From Ichthyophis bannanicus (lineage: Eukaryota > Chordata > Amphibia > Gymnophiona > Ichthyophiidae), in NCBI GenBank assembly GCA_033557465.1, contig CM066033.1, positions 236,098,109 through 236,162,108 of the forward strand: DNA of 64,000 bases, given 5' to 3'. The position numbers and the translations under genes are program-made. Below the pieces are notes generated by a model that made no database searches, was not told where the DNA came from, and saw nothing but the letters and a program-made list of their open reading frames with translations. Below, piece by piece: positions 43,500 to 54,458 of the stretch; position 1 is the first letter of the stretch; each line of letters opens with the position of its first letter.

Positions 43500-44100
43500 T
43501 TTTGGTGGAATGAGACATCCTGGATGCAGGCTTTGGAGTTGGGAAGACAATGAGTAATCTTTATTCATTGGTCCTAGTAGAGGACAAGATGAGGCTGCCC
43601 AAGATAGATGTTTTAGTGATAGGGCAGTTACCAAGAAGATAATTCTCACGGAGGATAGTATGGCAACTGAAGGGCCTTCAAGACAGCAATATGGAGTCCT
43701 TACCGAAGCAGACTTCTTCTTTTGAAGCGGCAGTCTTAAGCTTTTAGTTGGTCATTTGCAGTGCTTACATGTCAGGGCTGGTTTGCGCTGGTTGCAGAAG
43801 TGAAACGGATCAGGTGTCTGAGGATGCTTATTGGGATCCAAAGGAGGCCACCCACTTTGGAGGCTGCCATGGCCTTTCTTACTGATGCTTAGTACACTTA
43901 ATTTGGACCTGGCCAGAACCATGGTGGTATCCATTTCCGCCAAATTTCTTTTGTGGCTGTCAGACGGCTGCTTGGGTGAGAGTGTTCACAGTCTTGGCAA
44001 GTGCATATATCAATATGATTTGCAAGGGATTGTGGGAAATGCAGTCCATTCACACCAGTCGGTCCAGCAATTGAACCAAGAGTTTTGTGGTTCTTGACTC
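43500..44100 (+). pseudogene. Second lineage-B gag fragment downstream of the YR start
   Basis: The segment at 43590-43690 (LPKIDVLVIGQ…EDSMAT-like, in shifting frames) parallels the VDAAVSAVTKKTTIPVEGS block. 43850-43970 (LEAAMAFLTDA, DLARTMVVSISAKFLLWLS) parallels LESGTAYLADMHYDLIRALVNNMASLVAARWSLWL of B3. Gag sequence after a YR fragment is out of order for a single DIRS element. Confidence 0.6.
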
Positions 44101-44510
44101 TAAGGGGTCTCAACCAGGAAGAGGGTAAGGTAGGGTTGGAGCCCTTACTTTTTGCCCCCTCTTATTCCTCTTGCTCTCCTTTCTCTAATCTTCTGCTTTA
44201 TATTTAATTGTAGCCTCAGTCTTTAATATATGTTTAAACAAACAGGTTTTTGTGTTGTGGCTGGAAAGGGGGGTTTCCCCACTAATTGAGGAAAGCTCTT
44301 CTGGAGGAGGAGTGCTACTTGGGAAGTTTTCTTATTTGTCATGGAGGTTCCAGTCAGCTTCTCGGGGAGTGGGGGGAGGGGAATTAGGAGGGTAAGGCGG
44401 TGTGGAGGGGATAGTGGGACATTTGAAAGGAGGAATTCCCCGTTTTTTTCAGAGCATGTCTCCAAATGGGCTAGTTTCCTCCCACCCTGGGTTCTTACTG
44501 CTTGGGTACA

Positions 44511-45138
44511 TTTCATTTGTCTGGACTGGTCTAGCAGGATAAGGAAGAAGGTTTTTAATATACCAGAATTTTATTTCCTTGAATCCAATTAGACGGGTCT
44601 AGGACCCTCCCTGAAAGACTTCTGCAGGTTTAAGAGCCCCATTGTTGCTTGATTACCTGGTCAGTATCACTGTCTGATGCCGAGTTAATTATAGTAAGAG
44701 CTAAATACCTAGTCAATAGGTTTTGTTCTAATTTATGGTTGCTTATTGACATTTAAAGCTGCTTTCAGTCTTGATTACTGCTTGGGAAGAGTTATACTGG
44801 CTTCTCTCAGTGCTGCACCAGAGGATATACCTAGTGATGACATTGAAAGTTGCTCAAGTCTGCCTCCACCTGCTGACAAGAGTATAACCCAGGGGTTCTC
44901 AACCCTGTCCTCGGGACCCACCTAGCCAGTTGGGTTTTCAGGATAACCACAATGAATATGTATGAGACAGATTTGCATACACTGCCTCCATTATATGCAA
45001 ATCTCTCCATGCATATTCATTGTGGTTATCCTGAAAACCTGACTGGCTAGGTGGGTCCCGAGGACAGGGTTGAGAACCCCTGCTTCTGTTCCGGTCTTAC
45101 AGTATTTGAGGAAAGAAAATAACCAGATATGTAAAATG
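44511..45138. repeat. B4 ICR and right terminal region
   Basis: 44520-44560 (ctggactggtctagcaggat) is complementary to the left end near 32170-32200, and 44570-44610 to the right end. The right ITR (about 44840-45138) is interrupted by the MITE at 44890-45082. Confidence 0.65.
44890..45082. mobile_element. Palindromic MITE, hAT-like termini
   Basis: The 193-bp unit has near-perfect inverted arms of about 80 bp: it starts CAGGGGTTCTCAACCCTGTC and ends with its complement. The CAGGGGTTCTCAA terminus resembles non-autonomous hAT elements. A clear 8-bp target duplication is not visible (gtataacc left, cttctgtt right), so the superfamily is uncertain. Confidence 0.8.
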
Positions 45139-46394
45139 TCTTCCTCTCAACTAGGAAATTTGTTTGCTTTTTTTTCTAAGAGCTCTGAATAGTGTGCGTG
45201 TGCACTTGCATGTGCCACCTTCTTTCCTGGGAAGGGTCTTGTAATCAGCAAGTGCAGATACCAGACAGGAAACTTAGCAGAAATGACAGGAGGCAAGTAT
45301 TCAGTGACAGGAAATGTTGAATAGAAGTGAGCAAATTTTAAAAATGTATATCTGAGGTTGTGAAATAAGATTGTGTAGAAAGTGAAAGATGAAAGTGTGT
45401 GTTTGAAAGAGAAAGCAGAGTTGATATTGGCTTTGGTGCAAAGGAGTGTGGCTGCATTTGGAGGTGGTTGGCAGACATGCTCCGAGTCAGCCACAGCTCC
45501 TGAGGGACTGGGTGTGACATGTCTTTGCTTACACATCTGACCACAGCTGGCACGTTTTTTCCATTTCCTTATCTGAAACGGAATAGCTGCTCATCCCAGG
45601 TTAGAATGGAAGAATGAATACTAGCTCCATACATTATAATCTTCAGAATCATTTGTTTGTTACAGAAGATCAACACAGTTTAAAATTCCAATAACCTTTT
45701 TAGTGGTCCATATTTTTTGGATATAGAGGCTGAAATAATGGTGGGGATGGGGGATATATTTTTTATTTCCAGTTCTTATAAGGTGAAATTTTATTTAATA
45801 CAGTACTGCTTCACAGGTTTTGTTTTGTTTTTTTGCAAAGACCAAAATGTGGTTTCAGTGTGACAGGATTACTCGTAGGATAGCTATAAACTCTGTATAG
45901 GCTGCTTCTTTCCGTTTAACAGCTCGGTGCAGACACCTTATTTTGACCTTTGTGGGATAGTGCCTTTGTAAGCTCCCTGAATAATTGTTTAGAAGGCTGG
46001 TTGTATGGTCTTACTGTATTACTAATATTGCTCATCTCTATTCAATTTCTTGCTTACGAAGGATTGCTAATGTGGAAGGGAATCTTTCTAGACACAGTGG
46101 TTCTTGACAGATACAGTGCAGGGATGGGTTGGTTGTGAGGTGGAAAGCAGCTGAAAATAGATGAGGCTAAACAAAACAGAGGGCCCAACAAACACATTCT
46201 AAAAACCAAGCTGCTAGGATGTGATGAATTTCTTATCCTACACTCGTTTTAATTCTGCATACTTGGGGGGTCATAAAAATTCAGTTTTTGTAAAATATTG
46301 TGCACTGGAGTTCTACAGCTGCTTATCCTCTTTGGTAGCCAAGTAGTGCAGATGTATTGTTTCATAGTCTGTCGTGGTAAAGCTCCAGCATACG
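45139..46394. other. Intronic spacer, nothing recognised
   Basis: No gene or known repeat was recognised. AT-rich with short chance ORFs. Confidence 0.5.
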
Positions 46395-46402
46395 CTGGCA
46401 CC

Positions 46403-46772
46403 ACTGTTCCCTCTAAGCTGTGCGCGTGTGCGCGCGCACACACCTTGCCGAGTGAGCGCACATACTTTACAACAGAGCGCACAAAAATTACAGCTCTGAT
46501 TCTGATAGAAAACAACACAGACGTCTTAAAATTTAAAAGTTATGATTGTAATTACTAGAAATTTCCCGCTTCATTTAGTAATCGTCTATTTTCATTTAAT
46601 TTGATTAAAATCAATGTGGTATACATACTGTATTCTGACGTGTAGTCAAATTTTAAAGTATATAACGCCGAGTGTCGTTATGTGGTGCACAAAAATTCAA
46701 CCTTCCTTCAAAAGCTGCACACAGCTGATATTTTATGCGCACACAGCCTACAGAAAATTAGAGGGAACATTG
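46403..46772 (+). mobile_element. hAT-like MITE, copy 1, with 8-bp target duplication
   Basis: The 370-bp unit starts CACTGTTCCCTCTAA and ends TTAGAGGGAACATTG. It is flanked by the exact 8-mer gctggcac (46395-46402 and 46773-46780). It carries an alternating cgcgtgtgcgcgcgcacaca stretch near the left end and AT-rich internal sequence. There is no transposase. The 8-bp duplication supports the hAT superfamily. Confidence 0.9.
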
Positions 46773-47362
46773 GCTGGCACTACAAGACTTAATTTAGTCT
46801 GTGGTAATGATTTTTAATTTGGTAATAAATTCTCCTTCACATACCTCTGCCACGAATGTAAATAAGCTTGCTGTGCTTAAGATATTGGAATTAAATTTCA
46901 AACTGCAGTAACTTGACACACATACAGCCCTTCTCAACCAGCTCTCTGTTCTCCAGGAACAAGCAGGAACCAGTCCTCACATATGGGTGACGTTGGCACC
47001 AACGGAGCCCTCGCAGAAGCATCCCCCAAACTTTCAAAGAAAGCCTTTATGCATGTGTGGTGGCATCTCCCAGTCTCCTTCCCGCCCAAGGGTGCCATCT
47101 TGCTCAGTCTCCTTTTTTCTGCAGAGCCCTTCAGACGTTTATCTGGCTTATCCCCGGGAAAAGGTTGATTTTTCTCTTAGAGTTTCATACTCGCCTCTGG
47201 TATTGCACCGGTACTCTTCCCGCCACCGACGACGTTGCCTCGGCATCTAGTTCGGTCTCTTTTGGTAGTTTTTTTTCGTTCTTTTCCTGGTGACTTAGTG
47301 CCTTTTTTTCTCCCACTGGCAGCCCAGAGTGTCTTCGAACTCGCAGGGGTACTTTTTTCCCC

Positions 47363-49064
47363 ATGGCTACCAATGGCTTTAAGAAGTGTGACCAGTGCTC
47401 TAAAATTATGTCTCTGACCAACACACACAACTGCTGTCTCTGCTGCCTTGGACCAGACTACGACCCGGCAGCCTGCAGTCTCTGCAAGAGGATGTCCCAA
47501 TAAGAGCCACCAGCAGCAGCATGATACGTTTTTCCCTGAGTCTTCCGAGGCCCCGACATCTCGGGCGGAACCCTCTGAGCCCAAGCCTCGTCGTGGGTCC
47601 TCAGAGAGCCTTCCTCAAAGAAACCCAGGAAGAAGAAGAAACCCTTGAAGGTGGCGTCCTTGGATGGTTCCGACTGGCAGGGTGCTCCCCGGGCCCGGTC
47701 ACACAGTCCGAGACATTCGTCCAAGGCGTCGAAGAAGAAGCGTCTGGTGAAGGTTCCCTGGAAGGATCTGACCACATACCGGCCTCTGTCCCACAGACAC
47801 TATCCACATCGAGGATTCCCCTTTGGCGGAGTCGGCGTTGGGCCCGAGTCTCTGTGCCCACGCTGAAGGTTGCGGAGCCTTGTGGTCTGGAGTCCAGAAT
47901 GGCGGCCCTGGAGCAAAGTTTGTCTGCCTTCATGGACCAGCAGCGGGCGCTATTGTCCGGCACGACTGGTTCATCTGCCCCAACCATGGGGCCCTCAATG
48001 TCGAAGACGTCCCCGGAGGCCGAGCCAATCCTCGAGGTTCTTTGGCCTGGAGTTGATCCTTGGCTGAGGTCGTGATAGGAGTCCTGCTCGACAGGACCAC
48101 GGTCATCTCAGGCAAGCTTGCCAGGCACCGGCCGCAGGTCATCGTGGGCCCCGAGGGCCACAGAGCAGCCCTCCTATGAGTCCTCGACAGGCTACTCCAA
48201 GTGTGAGACGGTGGACGAGGATTCCCCTCTGATACCCGTCACCACTGCAACGTCCCATCTGACCCTCACGTCTTGGAGCCTTGAATATGGGCTTTCTTGA
48301 TTTTGTCAAGGACATGTCTAAGGCCCTGGCATTCCCGACCAAGTCGGAGAAGGACCCTCGGGCGGATGAGTTGGACATCCTGCAGTATGAGACCCCTCCA
48401 CGGGAATTTCTCATGGTGCCTATTCTTCCCATCCTGGAATGGCTGATGCTCCAAATATGGGAGAGACCGGTTTTGGTGCGGGTGTTGAGTAAACGTCTCA
48501 ACTCGATGTATTGAGTCCGCTGGAGCCCAGGTTTCCAAAAGTGTCAGCTGCTGCATAACTCCATGGTGGTGGAGTTGGCTGAAAAGCCAGCAGGCGCACT
48601 CCTCTGTGCCCCCCAGCAGGGAGGCCTGCACCCTGGGTACCCTCGGTAGAAAGTGCTACCAGGGCTCAATGCTCATCGGCCGCATCCAGGCCTACCAACT
48701 GTACATGGGCATGTACCTGAGAGACCTGGCGAAGGAGCTCGCCAGGTTCTCAGCTGGTCTCTCCGAGGAATCCTTGCAGCGGTTCAAGAACCTGGCAAAC
48801 ACTGTCCGTGAATGCTCCAAATTCAGGTGGCCTATGATGGGTTAGAGTCTGTGGCTCGATTACCGGTGGCTGGTATTGGTGCACGCTGCCAAGCTTGGCT
48901 ACAGTTTTCTGACCTCGAGCAAATGGGTTCAAGATAAATTGGTCGATGTCCCCTGCCAAGGAGAGAATCTCTTTGGCAAACTCATGACCGACAAGGCTGC
49001 CAAGCTGGAGACCGAGTTCATGATGAGGACAAGGCTTTCCAAAAAAAGCACTGCCCCTCCCTGA
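47363..49064 (+). pseudogene. DIRS lineage-A gag remnant (A2)
   Basis: ATG 47363 begins ATNGFKKCDQCSKIMSL, followed by CCLCCLGPDY and CSLCKRMSQ, the Cys cluster seen in A3, then TAA (about 47503). Later fragments are MGFLDFVKDMSKALAF (about 48290), LDILQYETPPREF (about 48373), PPSREACTLGTLGRKCYQG (about 48610-48665) and YQLYMGMYLRDLAKELARF. At least four frame changes or stops occur. Confidence 0.82.
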
Positions 49065-49189
49065 CGGAAAGGTTTGAGTAAAAAAGTCCTTTTACCTGAG
49101 GAAGGGAGCTGCTTTCAGAAACTACCCATCTTATCAGGCCTCCCCAGCTCCCCAAAAGGGTCAGCAGGCCAAGGGACATGGCCATGGCC

Positions 49190-50850
49190 CACATAAGCAG
49201 AAGGCTCCAAAACCCCAGACACTGGTTCCGGCCCAGCCAAGGGGGGGGAGGGAGTTAACTCATTGAGCATAGCCTATCTACCCCAAGGAGATCAGCAGCC
49301 CACCTATGCCCAGAGGTGGGTGACCATCACCATCGATTCCTGGGCACTTCGGGTAGTCAGGGAGGGTTACCACCTCCACCTGACTCAGACACCTCCCCCT
49401 TATTTCCCAGAAGAGCCCCTCAGGTCTCCCCTCCACCGGGACCTTCTTCTGAAGGAGCTGGCAAGTCTTCTCGAGGACAAGGCGATGGAACAGGTGCCCC
49501 ACCATCTCAACAGGTACTTTCAGGTACTTTCTCGTGCCATAAAAGGATGGGGGGCCTCAGGCCCATCCTCGATCTGCACAACCTCAACAAATTCCTTGTG
49601 AGAGAAAAGTTCAATATGCTCTCTCTCTTGGAACATTGCTGACCTACTCTCCAGCAAGGAGACTGGCTATGCTCCTTAGACCTCAAGGATGCTTATACCC
49701 ATATCCTCATCCATCCCAATCACAGGCAGTACCTGCTGTTCATAGTGGGGTGCAGGCATTTTCAATACAGGGTGCTCCCCTTTGGCCTAGCCTCTGCCCC
49801 AAGAGTTTTCACAAAATGTCTGGCAGTCGTGGTCACCTTCCTCCGGCTCCAGGGGGGTTTTCGTCTTTCCCTACTTGGACGACTGACTCATAAAGGGAGG
49901 CACGGCCTCAGAGGTGCAGCAGGCCACTGCACACACCATCCAGGTTCTGCAGTTCTTGGGGTTTGTCATAAACTACCCCAAGTGTCCTCTCCTCCCGACA
50001 CAGTATCTGAAGTTCATTGGGGCAAAGATCGACACTCTCCAGTCAAAGGCTTTCTTGCCCAGGGATGGAGCCAGTCGTCTCAGGACTCTGGCTCGGAACA
50101 TACAGTACCATTCTTCAGTGCCCGCTCAGCTTCTTCTGTGTCATCTCAGGCACATGGACTCCATGGTCCATGTCACCCCTGATACCGCCTCCACATGAGA
50201 GCAGTGCAGTGGTGTCTCCGGGACCACTGGTCTTGGGCCATGGGCTGCCAACTGGTGGATTCTCTGGTCTGGTGGCAGTCTCCCTAGCATCTCAAGGCAG
50301 GCATGCCTTTTCAGGCCCCAAGCCCCTCAAGGGTCCTCACCACGGACGACCCCTTGCTCGACTGGGGAGCCCACTGCGGAAATCTCTGCACTCAGGGCAC
50401 TGGTCACCAGACGAGAGCACTCAGCAGATGAACCTCCTGGAGCTCTGAGCCATACACCTAGCCCTGAGGGTCTTCTGTCACCCCCTGCGTCACCAGCCGG
50501 TGCTGGTCCAGACTGACAACCAGGTAGTGATGTTCTACGTGAACAAACAGTGGGGCAGGAGGTCTTGTACCCTTTGTCAGGAGGCACTGGTCTTCTACTC
50601 ATATGCAGTCCAGCAAGGTATTCTCCTGTGGGGCAGTGTACCTGCCATGCCAGGACAACCTGCTGGCCAACAGGCTCAGCAGAGATCTCCAGCTGCACGA
50701 GTGGCAGTTGGACTCCAGGGTAGCCATTCGACTTTTCTGGCTCTGGGGGGGAGCCCGTGATGGACCTGTTCACCAGCCCAGACAACTTTCAGTTGCCCCG
50801 CTTCTGCTCCCGGCAGGCTCACCCCTCCAGGGTGGTAGCAGACCGCATTC
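49190..50850 (+). pseudogene. DIRS RT/RNase H remnant (A2)
   Basis: RPILDLHNLNKFLVREKFNML (about 49560-49620), HFQYRVLPFGLASAPRVFTK (about 49757-49816) and the pre-YLDD stretch are present, but the YLDD region is frameshifted after about 49850. RNase H pieces are VLVQTDNQVVMFYVNKQ (about 50500-50550) and LLANRLSRDLQLHEWQLD. The methylase-like start MDLFTSPDNFQLPRFCSR (about 50760-50810) is followed by an abrupt loss of homology. Confidence 0.8.
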
Positions 50851-50929
50851 TGGTGGATGGTAAGCCTCTCTTGGCCCCAACCTTCGGGGCCTGCTCTTAT
50901 CGAAGCCCTCGGTTTGTCTTCCGGCAACC

Positions 50930-51612
50930 AAATGGCTCCTCAACGTGGTGCTGGGAAAGCTTACTCGTCTGCCCTTCGAACCTCTGGCTACTTGCCATCT
51001 CTTGGAAGGTGGCTTTTCTGGTCATGCTTACTTCCGCTCGCAGAGTTAGCAGGCTTCAGGCCCTTGTGGTGGAGGCGCCCTATACCAGGTTCTACAAGAA
51101 CAGTGGTGCTTCACTCGCACCCCAAATTCCTGCCGAAGGTTGTGTCGCCCTTCCATCTCAACCAGGAAGTGGTGCTCTCCACCTCCTTTTCAAGACCTCA
51201 CTCCATTCGGGCGGAGACGGTCGTTCACACCTTGGACTGTAATTGCGGTGGCCCTGAGTGCGTTGAATATAGAAGGACAAAGCCCAAAGCTGCTCAGCTT
51301 TTCATCTCCTGTGACCCCAGTAGGCTGGTGGAAGCAGTGACCAAGCGTACGCTGTCCACATGTATGGCAGACTGTATTGCCCTTGCTTATGAGCAGGCAA
51401 AGCTCCCACTGGAAGGCCTCATCATGGCGCACTGTGTCAGGGCTATGGTGTCCTTGGTGGCAAATTGTGTGCTCTGTCCCAATAGTGGACATCTGCTGGG
51501 CCGCCACCTGGTCTTCAGTCCATACCTTCACAGCCCATTACTGCCTGGAAAGAGTCCTGTCAGGACAGTGCCTTCGTCCAGGCTGTGACTCAGTAACCTT
51601 TTCAGGGTTTAG
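50930..51612 (+). pseudogene. DIRS tyrosine recombinase remnant (A2), N-terminus deleted
   Basis: The region from about 50925 matches A3 only from just before the catalytic arginine (LTSARRVSRLQAL, about 51027-51065). About 700 bp present in A3 between the methylase-like start and this point are missing. Later pieces are YTRFYKNSG, KFLPKVVSPFHLNQEVVL, CVRAMVS (catalytic H changed to C) and WSSVHTFTAHYCLE with the tyrosine. Frameshifts occur throughout. Confidence 0.8.
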
Positions 51613-51787
51613 GGAACTCCTACACTCCAACCCTTCTGTGTTCAGGTTACCGGAGTGCTAGTTTCTTCGGACACAGGGGTCCTACTAGTGGTCTGTGGGC
51701 ACAGACTCAATTGCTGCTGCTTGCGGCTTCCCATGAGGGAGCCCTGTTTTTGCTGTGGGCTTTTGGTAGCCTGTAGCTGGGAAGTCC

Positions 51788-51895
51788 CATATGTGAAGAC
51801 TGACTTCCTGCTTGTTCTCAGAGAAAGTGTAGTTACTCACCTGTAACAGGTGTTCTCCGGGGACAGCAAGAATCTGTCCTCACAACCCTCCCTCC
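51788..51895. repeat. Internal complementary region of A2
   Basis: ccatatgtgaagactgactt…tgcttgttctcagag (complement of the left end) is followed by gtagttactcacctgtaacagg (complement of the right end). Confidence 0.85.
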
Positions 51896-51991
51896 TCCCC
51901 TTGGAGTTGCTCCTTTGCCATCTTTTATTTTTGCTGTCTTTTAGCTATGTCATCTGACTGAGCAAGATGGCACCCTTGGGTGGGAAGGGGA

Positions 51992-53550
51992 ACCAGACAC
52001 AAGGAGCAGGAGGAGTCGGAAGAGCAAAGGGTCTTTATTGTACAAAGGAAACCCCAATGCGTTTCGGCAACGCCTTCATCAGGGGGGTGACACTAATAAA
52101 TAAAAAGTGTATTTAATAAAAACAAATAAACTCACAGTTAAAAACAGTTAAAATAAGATTAAAATGTGAAAGCACCGGCAGAACTTACAACATAAAACAG
52201 TCTAATGATGATGATATAAAAAACGCAAAAAGCAGGGCTGAGGGAACAAATAAAACATTACAACCTAATTGATACAATGAATAATTAAAATAAATAAAAA
52301 TGGTGTAAAAGGAACTCGACTAAAGCAGCCAATGGTTGCATAATATACATAGAGAATACAATAGACAACTATAAAAATGAATCTGCAGTGATGTGGCTAA
52401 TAAAATTTGTATTGTACAATAGTGAAATGAAAACATATCCAAATAACTGTAACAATAAATATAAATATAGATATAAGTATAAAACACATAGATAAACCAA
52501 TAAATTATCAATATAAATAAATAACAATAATTGTAATTATACCAATCATGCATGAAGATTAAAAATAAATAAATAAACCACAATAAATAAAAAATAATAA
52601 AAAAATAAAATAAATAAATAAAATATAAAATATAAATATATATACTAAAATATGAAAATGGATAGACGACCATGAAACTAAATGAACTAAGAGCCACAAG
52701 AGCAAATAAATACAGAAATAAATATAAGTGTAGATCTAAAACTAAACCATACCAATAAAAGCTCAATATAAATGTGACGATACATATATTAGTACCAAAG
52801 AGACATTACTAATAAAAAGAATAAAAAACGTATATGGTAAAACATGATGAAAAAATAAATAAATAAATCATGAACATGAATTTAACATATTAATAATAAG
52901 AAGGTACATAAGACCATATATGATTAGATGGGTCAAGAAGAGCATGGTGTACCATGGACAAAACAATATAAAGCCTGTATAACTAATAGAAACATAAACA
53001 GCTAATAAAACTATGGTGTATTAAAAACTGCTGAAAACAGAAAATTAAAAATATAACTAAAGCAAAATTAGAGTTAAAAGGGAAGCTGAACGGTGTAATT
53101 AATATGAACCTGTGTACAGGTCCCTCCATGACCACGCGTTAGGTGCCAATCATATGGCATAAAATTGTAGAAAAAAATATAAGGATGGGCAATTAACACG
53201 TAACGCGCAGAACAACTGAGTGCCATTACAGCAAGACAAAAATATACAACTGAGTACAAACTTTTTCAAATGCCAAAAAATGTACGGTCCTAAAAATCAT
53301 TAAAATCATAAGCATAAAAAATGTGACGTGGTGCAGCAATCTGAATGAAAAGGAGAACGTTTAAATATTAAATAATTAATAATATAAAAAATAATATATA
53401 TACAAAGAAGCTTCCATGTAAAACATGTTGGACAATTATCAATGTGAGCATAAACGACCAGACGGTAATGTCGGGAGAAGGTAGTGCAAACGATGAAAGA
53501 TGCCTAAGCCTCATATCAGCGCATAGCCACTTAAAGAGGAGGTATCTTTT
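51992..53550 (-). repeat. Left inverted arm of the fold-back element
   Basis: AT-rich, reverse complement of 57296-58738 plus 54345-54458. The match is easily followed at tgaaagcaccggcagaac, aggtccctccatgaccac and gaccagacggtaatgtcg. Simple-sequence stretches (taaataaataaa) occur inside. Confidence 0.88.
52051..52088 (-). ncRNA. Hammerhead-like ribozyme motif, left copy, degenerate
   Basis: On the minus strand: ACCCCCC, CTGATGA, AGGCGTTGCC, GAAAC, then GCATT and GGGGT. It is the counterpart of 58641-58679, but the palindromic CGCG of stem III reads CGCA, which should weaken dimer formation. Confidence 0.5.
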
Positions 53551-54344
53551 TAAATGCCAATTTTGGCGCCAAAATGCAGGGAACAAGATACTAGGGGGAG
53601 GAGTGAACCGGCAGGGCATACCAGCACAAAGGAACATGGAGGAACAGAACAGTGTACAAGGACAAGTGATATTATTAAATTGTTCCCTGCATTTTGGCGC
53701 CAAAATTGGCGTTTAAAAAGAAGCACAGAACATGCTTTCTTTTCTCAGCTGGTTTGAACGCGATCTCTGCGCAGCAGTTATTCATGAGCTACGATTATAC
53801 AGGGTTTTCTTTGATACTTGTATGCTTATTTTGATCGTGATTTTCTTCTTTATGGTTGGAATTGATTGTGACTTTTAATTTGTCCTTTGTAATGGTTTTT
53901 ACATTTCTCCTTTAGCAACAACGATATTAGGATTTACACTAGCCTGCCGTGGTAGTGTTAGTCTGATAACGTCTGTCTGGGTGAGTGCTCATAGTTTTTA
54001 ATACACAATCTGTGTGTTTATTTATATTTTAAACAAGTTTTTATTCTTTCTTTTTGAGCGCACAAATCCCCGTTGTGTAATAATTCTAGTCTCTCAGTAC
54101 TTGCTCTCTGTGTCGCCGGCTTCGGCGCGTTTTATTTTTCCCGTTTTTCACAGATGCTTTAATGTGCCTTGATTTGTTTGTTTTATCTATGAATCGCATT
54201 CCCCTCCATCTTTCACCTCCATGGAATTTGTATAAGGGCAGTTGCAGTTATTCAGTGCCACACTTATATCTACTTTTTATTCAATTCTGTTTATCAGTTT
54301 CAAGCTTGCTTTCCTTTACCGAGCAACATGCTTTTATGTGGTGT
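53551..54344. other. Spacer of the fold-back element with small inverted palindromes
   Basis: Two inverted copies of a ~35-bp unit lie at 53553-53587 and 53680-53714. Each contains the self-complementary TTTTGGCGCCAAAA. No protein motif was recognised in the rest. Confidence 0.6.
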
Positions 54345-54458
54345 GCAGATACCTCCTCTTTAAGTGGCTATGCGCTGATATGAGGCTTAGGCATCTTTCA
54401 TCGTTTGCACTACCTTCTCCCGACATTACCATCTGGTCGTTTATGCTCACATTGATAA

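Larger units (their letters stand above)
32155..45138 (+). mobile_element. DIRS-type element B4, decayed, carrying nested insertions
   Basis: The left terminal region at about 32160-32280 (ttctagaccagttcagatgag; gagcaactttcaatgttatc) has its inverted counterpart at about 44840-45138 (gacattgaaagttgctcaag). Between them, gag, RT/RNase H and YR fragments in many frames resemble B1/B3. It is interrupted by a SINE (32310-32602), by the young DIRS element A3 (37386-42992) and by a palindromic MITE (44890-45082). Outer ends are approximate. Confidence 0.78.

Noticed and set aside
44890..45082. CRISPR-like or attachment-site interpretation of the palindrome
   Set aside because: Eukaryotic context, a single hairpin and a hAT-like terminus fit a MITE.
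47177..47987. Minus-strand ORFs opposite the A2 gag
   Set aside because: Antisense shadows of the gag remnant.
52320..52766. 148-codon Y/F/I-rich minus-strand ORF resembling a membrane protein
   Set aside because: It arises from AT-rich simple sequence of the fold-back arm. The inverted arm gives a differently broken version (57944-58398), so there is no sign of protein constraint.
53074..53259. 61-codon ORF, nearly identical in the other arm (57472-57657)
   Set aside because: The two copies are the same DNA in the two inverted arms, so similarity reflects recent arm identity rather than selection on protein.
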